Part shown: piece by piece, positions 35,469 to 48,659 of the stretch | How positions within the stretch are numbered: the first letter of the stretch is position 1 | Layout: each line of letters opens with the position of its first letter | From: Erythroxylum novogranatense | Lineage: Eukaryota; Streptophyta; Magnoliopsida; Malpighiales; Erythroxylaceae | Reading direction: 5' to 3' | Length of the DNA: 64,000 nucleotides | Assembly: GCA_029891385.1 (NCBI GenBank) | Contig: CM057235.1 | Span: 21,755,120-21,819,119, forward strand | The notes under the pieces: model-generated | What the model was told of the DNA's origin: nothing | Seen by the model: only the letters and a program-made list of their open reading frames with translations | The model's database searches: none | Position numbers and translations under genes: made by a program

Positions 35469-37629
35469 CCTATGTTGGGACCCGATCTGGGAACCAGACC
35501 CCAACCGGAACAAACGGAATCACAAATCAAAAACGAATTCGAATTCTTAAAGAGCCATAGAAAAATCAAAAGGCTCGGATTTACAAAATTTTGGAAATAA
35601 AGAAACAAAACGGATCAATCAACCACAAATGTTGGATCCCGTTTATGAAATCCAACCTCGAAATCATAATCGAACACATGTACAAAACGTGAGCAAACTT
35701 ATACTTGGCGAAAGCGAAATGAATTGGCTCAGAATCAAAGCAAACAAACGGTTCAATCGAACTGAAACAAATTTTCGACATCCGAGAACGTGTAACTTAG
35801 AAAAACTAGCGTTTGGATACCTTAAGACTAAACCAATCCGAAACCGGTATAAACTTTTTTTTTCATTCTTGTTTTTATTCATCTTTATTCAATCTCATAC
35901 AAAGCAATCTAATTTCCCATTTGGAAATTCATCCTCAATCAAAACTCAATTCATAATATTCTTCGAAATCATGCAATATCTCAATCTCATGTTTAATAAA
36001 TCTTATTCTTATTCTGATTCTTTCTTTACCAAAAGACACTTAATACACCTATCTATATACCCACAAATCATACAAAAATAAGCACTTTAATATTCCCAAT
36101 CATTCAATATCATTGGACCTCCTGTCTGGAATCCAAACGCAATATATCATAATCATTATACAAACCATAATTCACTTTTCCATTCTATATACAAATCTAT
36201 AAATCAATTTCATCATGATATACATGCTTACAAAATCTTAATGGCATTCCAAGCCATATTACAACATCAACATCAAAATCCAAAATGTACAAAAATACAA
36301 AATTCTCAAAATTCTCAACATGACTGAAAATCTGAATCTTGCAACAAATTAACTTAAAAGCCAGTCATATATGTAACGAACGGACGTCTAAACTTTCCTT
36401 CATCCGACCTCCATCTTGATACCTAGAGATGGGGATGGAAGGGAGGTGAGCTTTACAGCTCGTGGATATACGCTTATAATAAAGATAAGCAAAAACCTTG
36501 AAAACAGTTCACTTGTCTTAGAAAACTTTCATGGAATTTATAAAACGCATGTTTTCTAGGCTTTCAGCCAAAATCCATAAGTTACAAATCATGAATGCAT
36601 CAAACTTGATCAAACATAACATGAGCACATAACACATCATAATGGTTTGGGTAAGTCCAAATTCATGACGTACTACACATTTCTATCGAAATGGTCCTGT
36701 GTAGTCGTAGTTTCTTGAGGGAGTCCTTGAAGGAGCTCCGTGCCACTAGCGGCCAGGCGGGAGAAGCCTATTCTTGGGTCAACGTGCACGTGAAGGTTCT
36801 TGAGGGACTACCACAAACTCACATAACACATAGCTTTCAAAATCTTGTAACTTGTTGCTCAAAATGGCACTTGTCTTGAAAACTTACTTATCACATACTT
36901 GATGTAGATCTTGAAAACCATTCTTGAAAACATGATTTCATAACATGTATCTTTTTCAAAATATCACTCAAATCATGTAACAACATATAGCATGTTTCAC
37001 AAGTCATTCATAAACAGTAATGCAACACTTATGATGCAAGTGAAATCAGAAAACTTCTTTGATTTAAAGAAAACAGTAGTAGCTTATTTAAATTATAAAC
37101 ATGTACCCACCTGAATTCCTTGCTTGGATACATGCTTAACAAATGCCTATCCTCTTGATCCTCTTGCCTTCCTTGATTCCCTTTATCAAAATGTAAAAAT
37201 CCCATTCAATAGGAATACAAATTTGAGGACCCATAAATTCTAAAAACTCAAACTCTTCCAAAAGTTCAAACATTCGGATCAATTTTCCATGATCACTCTG
37301 ATCAAGTGAATGACAAAATCTGATAATATTATCTTCTAGAAAAATTTTCCCATTGTCTTAATTTTCTAATGACTCCAAAATCATTCAATTTGGTTCAGAA
37401 ATCGGACAATTATACTCCAAACATGTTGGGACTATTCTTATGCTGAAACAATAATCTTTACTCAACTTCCAACCAAAATTTGAGATCTTTAAAAAATGAT
37501 TAAAAACTTCCTTTCTTCATAAAACTTATAAACCTTTGACTCTAGTTCACAACGAATCAAAAATCACCTAATTTGGATATCTGCATCAAAAGTTATGGCT
37601 AAAATACCAAAACATGTCTGTATAGGAAA

Positions 37630-37785
37630 AAGACCTCTCGCCGCGGCGAAACCCGGAAGCTCGCCGCGACGTGGGCGCTCGTGCAAGTCGCGACGTGGGC
37701 ACTCGTTCACGCCGCGACGTGGGTGCTCATGCACACCGCTACGTGTGAGACCTGCGTGCGCCGCGACGTGCGAGACCAAAAACCC
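37630..37785 (-). repeat. CpG-rich cassette in family-B LTR
   Basis: Repeated units around CGCCGCGACGTGGG/CGTCGCGGCG. Its left flank, through 37500-37625, matches the flank of the type-A cassette at 56580-56700 (for example AACGAATCAAAAATCACCT). Confidence 0.75.
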
Positions 37786-39719
37786 TCCGAACACTCATTT
37801 TCGACATTCTTCATCTTTAAACATTCCATCTTCCATAAATAACTCATCTTAATTCTAAATCATCATTCCTACTTCACTTCTAAACTCATTTCAACACAAA
37901 AATTATCCACAAACAACATAATTTATTAACCCTAAAAACCAAACATATGCTTTAACTCATTCGACAACTTCTAACACATAATCCTCTCTTAACTAACATC
38001 AAAACATGTTTCATTCATCTAATCAAGAGGAAAGATGCTTAGACTTACTTGATTTGGCTTCAAAATCTTCAAAATCTTCAAAGATCTCCAAACCCTAGCT
38101 TTCTCTTCTTCTCTTCTTCTTCCATGGCTTCCTCTCTTCTTTTTTTCTCCTCATTCCTCATTTCCTTCTTCTAATTCATACTCTTAATGAGTGGGAAATG
38201 TCCATTTTGCCCTCCAATAGAAGCCTTATAACTCTTAGACTTAAGTGTCATGCCCTATTTGCCCTTATATATTCTTATAACTTTAATACTTCAATTCAGA
38301 AATTGAAAATCTTAGGAACTGAATTGAAATTCGATTCCTTCAGATAACTTGTAGTCCCATGTCTCGAATTTATTTAGAAATAGGAATCAACTTAATTTGA
38401 TCTCTACAGCTCAAGATATCATCAAAATACTGAACCATGCTCATAAAATATCTAACTCACTTTGATTAAATCAATCTCTTTCAATTTAATCTCATAACAA
38501 TCATAATTTCCCATCATGATGTAGGTAATTGTCTTAGGAATCCAATGCTTTGAAAAATAAATCAATCGGATGTCGGACGGAGAAATTATAAGCAAAAGAT
38601 TGAAAAAGGGGTCGGATTGGGAATGAAATAACAAAAACAGAAGGAGTCAAAATGGCATACAAATAACCGACATTTTCAGAATTCATAACTCTGGATCCCG
38701 AACTCCAAATTTGACAAATTTGGTATCAAAATAAAGCTCAAAGGAAGATCTACAACTTCCATGAAGAACTCACAAATCAATTCCATCTCAAAAGGGATCA
38801 CAAACCAATCAAACTTTCTGTTTATATGAATATCTTCCTAAACAATCACATAACTTCCATAATTTCTATCTTTCAACTCCTAGGTCCAAACATGTCATAT
38901 TTTATATCAAACTAAAGATCAAATCAAAATCTTCAACTTTATGAGGCACTTAAAAACAAAATTCAACCTCTAGCTAGGTCAATTTTTTAGTCAAAGTTTC
39001 TGCCAGAATTTATCATCCTAAAATAACATCGAAACTTCCAAATTTCATATCTTCCAAATTCCACAACCAGAAATAACATATCATACATCATTGAAAAGCT
39101 AGGATAGTCTTCTATGACTTTCATGTAGATCACTGAACTTAATTCAGACCACATCGGTACATGATTTGCCTCAAATCACACTACACCTAAATGTGCACTT
39201 ATGGACATTTTTACAAAACAAAACAAATTAATACTTAACTTTGACTGATCATAACTTTCACTCCCAATATCAAACTTTATGGCGACAGAAAGCTCTCAAC
39301 AGAAACTACAAGTTTCAAGAAGATCATTTTCTCAAATTCTGCTTAAATCAAAAAGTCAACTCTCTACTCCAAAAAGTCAAACTTTCTCAATTCTTCATAT
39401 TCTCACACTTTTTCTCTTTATTTCTTAATTTTTAACTTCCCACAATGTATTCACTATCAATTTCATTTAAACTCAAAACTACACTTTAGACCATAATCAA
39501 TCATAGACATCAATAACAAAAGCATACACACACCTATACTCTCTCATCATCAACTTGCTAAATTCACCTATCTTAATTTCATATAACAATTCACATTCTT
39601 GAATTGTCTTTTTCTTTGCACATGAATAATTCACCACAAATTCCTCATCTAATGTAGACTTCAAAATTTCAAGAAAGTTCGGGGTCCAACATATACCCAT
39701 AACCCTTATACCTTGAGTT

Positions 39720-42700
39720 TGTTGGACCCCAAATTTTCTTGAAATTTTTGAATTATAAAGTGGCATTAAATGAGGAAACTTATGGTGACTTATTAGTGTG
39801 CAAAGAAAAAAAGAAGAGTCAAGAATATGGATTGTTATATGAGATTTAGATAGGTTATTAATGATTATGATTAATTATGGTCTAAAGTGTTGTTTTGAGT
39901 TTAAATAAAATTGATAGTGAATACATTGTTGTAAATGGAAGTTGAAAAACAAGAAATAAATAGTGAAAGTATGAGATTTTGGAGAATGAAGAAAAGTTTG
40001 ACTTTTTGGTCATTAGAGATGACTTTCTGATTTAGGCAGAATTTGAGAAATTGATCTACATGAAACCTGTAGAATATGTTGAAAACTTTCTGTCGCTATA
40101 AAGTTTGATATTTTTCGATATCGGGATTGAAAGTTATGATCATTCAAAGTTAAGTATTATTTTGCTTTGTTTTGTGAAAATGTCCATAAGTGTTCATTTA
40201 GGTGTACTGTGCTTTGAGGCAAATTATGTACTGATGTGCTCTAAATTGAGTTAAGTGATCTATATGAAAGTTATAGAGGATTTTCCTAGCTTTTCAATGA
40301 TGTATTATATGTTATTTGTGGATGTGAGAATTGGAAGATATGAAATTTTAAGGTTTGGATGTGGTGTAGGTTGACCAATATTCTGGTAGAATCTTTGACT
40401 GAAAAATTTACCTAGTTAGAGGTTGAAATTGCTTTTAAGTTCTTTATGAAAGTTTTAGATTATGTTTTGATCTTTCCATTGATGTAAAGTATGCAATTTT
40501 TGGACCATAGAATGTGAAGTTATGATTTTTGGAAGTTTCTGTTATTGTTTAGCATGATTATTAGTGGATAGAATCTTTGATTGAAAATTTGACTTCCTTA
40601 AAGGCCAAATTAGTTTTAGAGTTATTCATGGAAGTTGTAGAGCTTCCTTTGAGCTTTCTATTGATACCAAAATTTTCAAATTTGGAGTTCTGGACCAAGA
40701 GTTACGAGTTTTGGAAATTTTGGTTATATATATATATCTATATATATGAAAAATCCTTTTGTTTTTGCTATTCTCCTCCCCTAATCCGACCCTTGTTCAA
40801 TCTTTTGTTTATAACTTTTTCGTCTAACATCCGATTGATTTGATTTTTGAAGCGTTGGATTCCTAAGACAATTATCTTCATCAGAATGAGAAATTTATAA
40901 TTTTTGAGATTAAATTGAAAGAGATTGATTTACTCAAGTGAGTTGAAAAATTTTCTAAACATGGTTCAGTCTTTTGAGAAATTCTTGATTTGTGGAGATC
41001 CGATTGAATTGATTCTTGTGGCAAAATAAAATAGAGACATGGGGATACAAATTATTTGGAGGAATCAAATTCCAATTTAGCCCTAAGACTTTCAATTTCT
41101 GAATTGAAGTTCGGATTAGTGTTCAGTCTTGGATTAGAAAAATATGAAAGTATTTTGGCCATAACTTTTTGCTCTAGTAATCCAAATGAGGTTATTCTTG
41201 ATTTGGATTAAACTAGATAAATAGGGCTAAAATTGTTCTGAAGGACTCGAGTTTCAATTTAGTCTTTAAGAATGTCAATTTTTGGATGGAAGAAAATTGC
41301 TGGAAAATGTGTTAGCATAAGAATAGTCTGAAATGTTTGGAGCATAACTTTTGACATGGTGCACCAAATTAAATGCTTTTGGTGGAGTTATGAAATTGAG
41401 ACAATGAAAAACATTTCTCCAGAAGGAAGTTTTAGCAAATTCCTTGAAATTGATGGTTAGAAAAATGTCCTAAAGTAAGCTTGAATTAAAATAGATTTCA
41501 GGGGCAATTTTGGAAGATCACTTAAAGGGTTAGGTTTTAAAGCTTATAAGGAAGGGCTTTTTGGTCATTTATCATTCATTAAAGGGGCAAGACATGGGCT
41601 ATCATTTCTAAGAGAAGCAAGTCACAACACTTAAGAGGAAAATAAGAAAAGAAGAAGAGAAATAAGAAGAGAGGAGAAGAGATCAAGCTTCGGATGGGAT
41701 GAAGGAAGAAAGAAAGAGGAGAAAGCTTAGGGTTTCGATTTTTCATGGGTTTCAAGCATGATTTTAAGTAGATTCAAGGGGAAAAGTGTGGAAGAAGATG
41801 AAAGCTTCCTATAGGAACCAAGGAAATCCGAAAATGGTGAAAGATAAGGTAAGAGAAATTTTTGAGCTTTGAAATTTTTGTGAGTTTTTGGTTTAGATAC
41901 GTTGAAAATGGTATGGGTTTGTGATTTCCAAGCTAAATTTTGGTGATTATGCCTTAGGTGATGTTTAATTTTGGATGATTATTAATTAGGGTTTATGTTA
42001 TTGAATTAGGAAAAATTAAGGAAAGGCTTTGGAGAATTGATGCTTGGGATAAGTTTCTAGCAAGGAAATGAAGTGGGTGATATGTTTATATTTTGAATTA
42101 TAAGTTAAATTTGTGTTCTTGAAAAATAAAGAAAGTGAAAGAAAGAAATCATCGGATTTTATTAATTTCGAATATTTTTGAAAAATTGTTTCAAGCTTTA
42201 AAATGTGTTGTTTTATAGTTTGAAATTGACAAAAAGAATAAGTGTGTGATTGCTGCCATTTTGAGTTAATTGTTGGCATTATATGGATTGTTTTGGAGTT
42301 GGGAGATTGAGGAATGTGGAGATTGAAGTGTTTATGTGCAGGTGCTGGAAATTGATTGAAGGTTGATGATTTTTGGCTAATTGAATTTTAGGGGAGGTGC
42401 TGTCTAAATTTTTTTTTAAAATGGATAGAAACTTCGGCTAAGGTTTTGACCCTCTTAGAGTGTGACTTGGATTGGAGGGTCTTCTTGAAAGTTGTAGTTC
42501 ACGCTTAGAGCTTTCCATTGGTATATAATATGTCATTTTTCGACTTAAGAATAAGAAGTTATAAGGTTTGGAAGAGTTCAGTTACTGTTTGAAGTGTCAT
42601 CTTATAGACAGTATCTTTGGAAGGGTTTTTCACATTTTTAGAGCCTTCATTGATTTTTTTATCCTTCATAAAAGATTTAGATTGTCTTTTACCCTTTCCA

Positions 42701-45583
42701 TTGAGGTATGATATGCAATTTTTGGATTAAGAATAAGAAGTTATAAGGTTTGGAAGATTTCAGTTACTGTTTGAAGTGTCATCTTATAGGCAGTATCTTT
42801 GGAATGGTTTTTCACCTTTTTAGAGCCTTCATTGATTTTTGCATCCTTCATAAAAGCTGTAGATTGTCTTTTACCCTTTCCATTGAGGTATGATATGCAA
42901 TTTTTGGAGTTAAGAATAAGAAGTTATAAGATTTGGAAGATTTCAGTTACTGTTTGAAGTGTCATCTTATAGGCAATATCTTTGGAAGGGTTTTTCACCT
43001 TTTTAGAGCCTTCATTGATTTTTGCATCCTTCATAAAAGCTGTAGATTGTCTTTTACCCTTTCCATTGAGGTATGATATGCAATTTTTGAAGTTAAGAAT
43101 AAGAAGTTATAAGGTTTGGAATATTTCAGTTACTGTTTGAAGTGTCATCTTATAGGCAGTATCTTTGGAAGGTTTTTCACCTTTTTAGAGCCTTTATTGA
43201 TTTTTGCATCCTTCATAAAAGATGTATACTGTCTTTTACCCTTTCCATTGAGGTATGATATGCAATTTTTGGAGTTAGGAATAAGGAGTTATGGGGATTG
43301 GAAGAATTTAATTACTGTTCATATGGTCATTTTACTGTTTGATTGGTCATTTTTATAGGCAGTACCTTTGAGTGAGTTTTTACCCCTTTTAATGATTATA
43401 TTGATTTTTGCTTCCTTCATGAAATTTGTAAATCATCCTTTTATCTTTCCATTGAGGTAAAATTTGACATTTTTAGGCTATTGTGTTAAGAGATATGATT
43501 TTTTCAAACTTCTGGCATTGTGTAGGACATTTTCAATTTGGGCAGTAACTTTGAAGTAACTTTTGACCCCCTTAATGGCCAAATTAGTTTTTAAATCCTT
43601 CATGAAAGTTGTAGAGCTTCCTTTTACCTTTTTATTGATACTAAATTTACGAACTTTGGATTTCGATGTGAAAAGCTATAAATTTTCAATGTTTCAGATG
43701 TTTTAATTGATTGTATATAAATTTTTTTTAAATATATATATGCATAGCGCTTGTTTCGCGGCCTCCTTCCGAATGTTTTTGAAAAGTTGTTTTCAAGTTT
43801 TAAAATGTTTTGATAAATTAAGAAAAATTTTGAAATTCTTTATTTATGATTGAATTGAGAAATTATGAAAATTGTGGCTTTCTTAGTTTGTAAATGATTG
43901 TGCTTTTGATATATGAATTTGTGTGATTTATGATTGACAATTTGATATATGAATTTTATTGTTATGTGAATTTTGAAATTTGGGGAAAATTATGAATGAA
44001 ATTTGTTTGATATGACGCGATATGATAAATAAGGTTTTGAAATGTGCCTTCGGGCAATATGAATTTCAAGTGTGATATGTGTTATGTGGGTTTGGTTAGG
44101 TCCTATAAGTTTGAGTCAAGTGCACTTGTCTCATTTTTAAAGGCTTCTGCCGCCTGCCCGCTAGTGGTACTGGAGCTCCGATTTTGGACTCCCATAAGTT
44201 CACGTCTACACTGGACCGCTATGCGAGAAAGTGTAGTATGTTCTATTCACGGCTGCACAGGACCGCTATGCGGAAATGTGCAGTACGTTCCGTTTTGGAC
44301 CGACCCAAAACATTCTATTATGCTATATGTTTTTGATTATGTTTATATGTGATGCATTCATGTTTCGATTTTATTTATGAATTGTGAAAAGTTTTGGAAT
44401 TTTGAGGAATGAGAAATTTAGGTTTTCAACCGTGAAAGTTTTTGAAAACTGTTTATGAATGATTTGAAAGGTTGAAAAGTTTCAAAAATAAGCTTTTGAT
44501 AAATTTTCTTTTGTGAAGTTTTGATAAAATGGAAAATGATTTTTGCAAATATTTTTGCTTATTTTCATTTTATAAACATGTTATCCACGAGCTGTCAAGC
44601 TCACCCCCCTTTCATCCCCATCTCTAGGTTTCGAGCAGGAGATCGGATGAAAGAACGTCAAAGCCTTTGTTCGATTTTAGTTATCTTGGGTTTTGTGTAT
44701 TTTGGATTTTAGTATGAGTTTTGTATATGGCTTGGAATGCTATTAATGTATTGTAAGCATTTATTTCATGATGGATATGAATTATGAATTTATGTAAGGA
44801 ATTGAGTTATAAATTGGTGTATGATTTGAGATATGAATGTGATTTGCATATGAATATGGATGTGTTTGAATGGGATTGCTTGTGATTTGGTTTCCGGACG
44901 GGAGGTCCGATGATACTGATTGTTGATTGAGTTGATATATAGAAGTGAGTTTAAACTATTTACAGGTTTTTGAGTTTATTAAAATACAGCCGTTATGCTA
45001 CCCAATTTTTGAAAAAAAAAAGTCAAACAAGCTGTTTAAAATGTGAATTATGGGATTTGTATGATTGTTTAAGACGACTATTATGAATTGAGTTTTTGAT
45101 TGAGGTTATGGAATTGGTAAATTTCAAGTTGAAGTAAGAGATTGAATGAAAATGAAAAAGAAAAGAAAAGAGACAATTTGCACAAGGATGAATTTCCAAA
45201 AAGGGAAATAAGATTGCTTGGTATGAGTTTGATACTTGAATGAGAAAAAGAAAAAAATTTACACTGATTTCCGGATTTGATCGGCTTTAGTCTAAAAGGT
45301 TTCTAAAGCTAATTTAGTTTTCTAAGATATACGTTTTCGGATGTCGGACTTTCTGCCACCTTGTTCTTCAATTTAGGTTTTTCGAGGTCGGATTAGTTCC
45401 GCACGATTTTTTTGCTTTCGTATTCCGTTCCTTCGATTCGTCTTCGATTTGCTTTCATTCGTTTCGCTTTGTTTCCGTTCTTTCTTTTTGATTCGTTCTT
45501 AGCATTATGTTCTTTTGTTTCGCTTTTCGTTTTAGAACTCCGTTTTTCCGGTTGGGGTCCAGTTTCGAGATCGGGTTCCAACA
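39720..45583 (+). mobile_element. Family-B LTR, 5864 bp, no TSD
   Basis: Begins TGTTGGACCCC, ends ATCGGGTTCCAACA. It is about 1.5 kb longer than the solo LTR at 12217 because of extra sequence at about 42190-43770 holding a ~183-bp tandem array. Flanking pentamers (GAGTT and TAAAT) do not match, and no primer site follows. It is a solo LTR or remnant formed by recombination between copies. Donor-like AAG|GTAAGAG at 41848. Confidence 0.85.
42490..43450 (+). repeat. ~183-bp tandem repeat, five copies
   Basis: The word TAAGAATAAG (with one TAGGAATAAG) occurs at 42546, 42728, 42911, 43094 and 43276, a period of 182-183 bp. Inner copies are over 90% alike. They are a local amplification of the degenerate LTR module seen elsewhere in family B. 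Confidence 0.92.
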
Positions 45584-48130
45584 TAAATTTTGCTAAAATC
45601 CTGCACCTTGTTACTCCAAAATTATGTTGTTTTCATCTTGTTTTTAAAGCCCCTTTCTATTTCTATCTTGTTCTTGGTGTATGCTTAAATGCTTGGAAGG
45701 CTTGGTTAACTTGTGAATTGAGGAGACCTTGAGCTGAACAAGTAAGTGATTTATTGATCTATTGTGACATATGTTAGTATAACATTCACGATGATTAATT
45801 AGGGATGAACATGGTTGTGGTATTGATGATGAAGTTGTGCTAAAATTTGATGGATGAATTGGTTTTGTTTTAATGTATGAAACTGTAGGCTAGAGGCTGT
45901 TCAATGGATAATTTTAGGTTAGAATTTGAAGTATAATAAAGGTGAATTTATGCTAAAGAAAGGTATTAGTGTAGTGTTCTTGAAATGGGGAAAGAGTTAG
46001 GATTTCATGTGTGATAGGGAATGAAAGTTTCTGTTTGGTTTTGATGCATAAAAGATAAATTATTTATCAGTTACCAATTGAATGATTTTGAATTGGAATT
46101 AGAGATTAATTGATAAGGAATTGAAGTATCTTTAAGGTATAATTGAGGTATAATTGATGGACTATCATGAAGGAGTTGAAATTTGGAAGAAAATTTGAAA
46201 GAAATGGATGGTGAACTTTCTGTTCACCCATCCCATGATCGTGGAAGCTACATAAACTCCTTCCCACGATCGTGGGCAGTGTAGTGAAGTGAGAAAAATT
46301 TTTGTTTTGTCTTTCCACGATCGTGGAATGGAAATGCTCTAAAATAGTATATATATATATATATATTGAACCAACAAAGGATAAGCTACTTTATATTTGG
46401 ATTTGATTGAGGCTTGAAATGAACCTAGATTGTTGTTGGATTAATTGGTTAAAGATTTGATAAGTTTAGGTTGTTAATAGAGGTCATAACTTTAAGGAAT
46501 GGATTGTTTGAGATCAAAGTATCTAAATCTGAAATTTGTGAGTTGTTAAAGGAATGAAGGTGTTCTTATAAATGCAAATGTGATCCAAAGGATGTGAGAA
46601 ATGTGAATTAGATATGAATGAATGAGAATTGGGAAATTGTGTGAATATGTAATGCTAGAAAAAGATTGCTGAAGGAATGATTGATGAATATAGAGTAATC
46701 AAGTTTGCTTAAGGTATAAAGCTAATTGGCAATAAGTTACATACAAGATATGATGTATAATGATCAAGATTTGCAAATAAGGATACATTCCTGGGATAGT
46801 CAACTCAGCATACATTGAACATAACACATATATATATGTATGATTGAGTACTCATTTGATTAAACAAGTTAGTAATGTGTACATATGTGTGTATAAGTTA
46901 ATAATGTGTACATATGTGTGTATTGAACATAACATTTATACATGTGTATGATGAGGACTCATTTAATTAAACAAGTTAGTAATGTATACAATTCAATTTT
47001 CAAATAAACAAATATTGTTATTTAAGGTTCAAAACAATAAAAGGTCTTCAAAGAAAGGTTAACAATTTGGGTTTAATCAATGCAAAAGGATAAGGCTCAA
47101 CTTGGTTTTCCCTATAGGTAACTTTAAGGGTATGGTAATTTCAAAGAAATAGGCTAAAACAAGTTGGTGAATCTAAGTGTCTTCATCATATCAATGCTTT
47201 TAATTTGATAAATATGGCCTCAACATGTATAATAAAAGCAAGTTCTAGAATTATCCTAGTATATATGATGCCACACATATGAAAGAATAAAAAGAGTTTT
47301 AAAAATTTTGAAAATTTGTTCTTTAGGCTCAAAAGCTCACGAAAAGTAATGGGTATATGTCTGTAAATAATATGCATTTTCATTCAACTTGACTATTTCA
47401 ATGATTACGGAATATATGACTTAGAAAACTAATTTTATTCTAACCATCATCCTTTTGCAAAGCGATTCAAATCAATATTCAACAATAAACTATAGTATTA
47501 ATGGACATATTTCAACCAATTCAAGACATTAGTTTATAAAATATTATAATCAAGATTATGATAAGCTTAAAGATTAAGATTCATTAAATGCATCCCCACA
47601 CTTAAAGTTGTACAATGTCCCCACTGTACGTAATATAAGCAGTTATGAAAAAGTGAGAGGGTTTAGTGGTACTTGCCTGACTATGACAATTTCTTTGATT
47701 ATGATCCATCTAATATGAAACTAACTTCCTTGCAAAATATAAAAGAAAAGGATAAAAAGAAATAAAAAAATAACATAATATAAAATAAAATTCTATACTA
47801 AGACAAAAGTAAACAAAAGATAATATCAAAATTGAAATAAAATTAAAACTAACTCATGGGTTGCCTCCCATGTAGTGCTTCTTTGATGTCGATAGCTTGA
47901 CATAACCTTTATGGCCAACTTCATCTTGGATCAATAATCAACAACTTTCTTCCACCTTTTTCTCCACAAACGGTTTCACAGCTCGTAAATAAGCCACCTG
48001 TTGCAAGATAATAACAAGGACATAATTTATCAAATTAATAAATCCAATTTCAAGCAATAATGCCCTTTCAAATGACAAATTGTTAATAAAAAGGGAATAA
48101 TAAAACTCCCTAAATTATCAATTGGCTTGA
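45584..48130. other. Repeat remnant with palindromes and Tat/Athila-like minus-strand tail
   Basis: No coding region. Contains CpG palindromes (46233-46328), a (TA)n tract (46349-46367), a diverged duplication (about 46805-46870 and 46915-46985), minus-strand TTAAGTGTGGGGATG (47591-47605) and minus-strand CTACATGGGAGGCAACCCAT (47863-47882), a phrase often found after the pol gene of plant Tat/Athila elements. The family call is tentative. Confidence 0.35.
46233..46328. repeat. Three CCACGATCGTGG palindromes
   Basis: 46233-46244 (one mismatch), 46263-46276 (CCCACGATCGTGGG, perfect) and 46313-46328 (TTCCACGATCGTGGAA, perfect), in AT-rich surroundings just before a (TA)n tract. Confidence 0.9.
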
Positions 48131-48149
48131 ACAGTTTGTTTTTATTAAG

Positions 48150-48456
48150 TATATATATACTAAGGCGAAGGGTATGGACGACCGCACAATCCATCCCCAT
48201 CGTCCATTTAATCTAACAGTTACTTTAACGTTTTTACCCCCCGGGTCTATATGTCATGAATGCTCACTCTCCCTCTTTTATTTCTCTCTGATTTCTCTCT
48301 CGTTGTTTTTGTTTAGCTCTCCGGCCTCGACTTTCTTTGCTTCTTCACCTTGCGTCTACCGCTCGACAACACAGAGCCTTCCTTACTTTTCTTTTTCTTT
48401 CTTCATGTTATATCACTCTAAACATTTCATCTCTGACAGCTATGGTAAGCTCTCCG
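48150..48456 (+). other. CT-rich leader-like segment; possible captured 5' exon
   Basis: After TATATATACTAAGG comes a CT-rich stretch resembling a plant 5' UTR, ending GACAGCTATG|GTAAGC, that is, an ATG directly before a donor-like site. The opening resembles some plant Helitron starts, but I found no matching CTRR end. Confidence 0.3.
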
Positions 48457-48659
48457 TTTTTTCTTTGGTGGTTTTATTTCAGTCATGGTTTCATCGAGTT
48501 TTTATTATGTGTACAAATGGGTCACTCTCCAACAAAGCCTTTCAGGTTTTATTCCTTTTCTTCATCTTAAAACTCTAAACATTTGTTTTATTTAGCGTTT
48601 GGAGTTTTGTCTTTCAGGTTTACAACTGTGGTAAGCTCTTCTTTTTTCTTCTGTGGTTT

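Larger units (their letters stand above)
35411..39691 (-). mobile_element. Deletion derivative of a family-B LTR element
   Basis: Flanked by TATAC (35406-35410 and 39692-39696). On the plus strand it starts with only ~11 bases of LTR edge (TGTTGGGACCG), then ~50 bp of interior including a primer site, then a complete LTR (35473-39691, 4219 bp). The opposite LTR and the rest of the interior are missing, while both outer ends and the TSD survive. Confidence 0.85.

Noticed and set aside
37564..37794. Arg-rich repeat ORFs (also at 9777-10010, 56693-56950 and 63051-63330)
   Set aside because: They read through CpG-rich LTR cassettes. The frame is not kept between copies.
39720..45583. 5' LTR of an intact family-B element
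   Set aside because: No initiator-Met primer site or coding region follows 45583, and the flanks are not a TSD.
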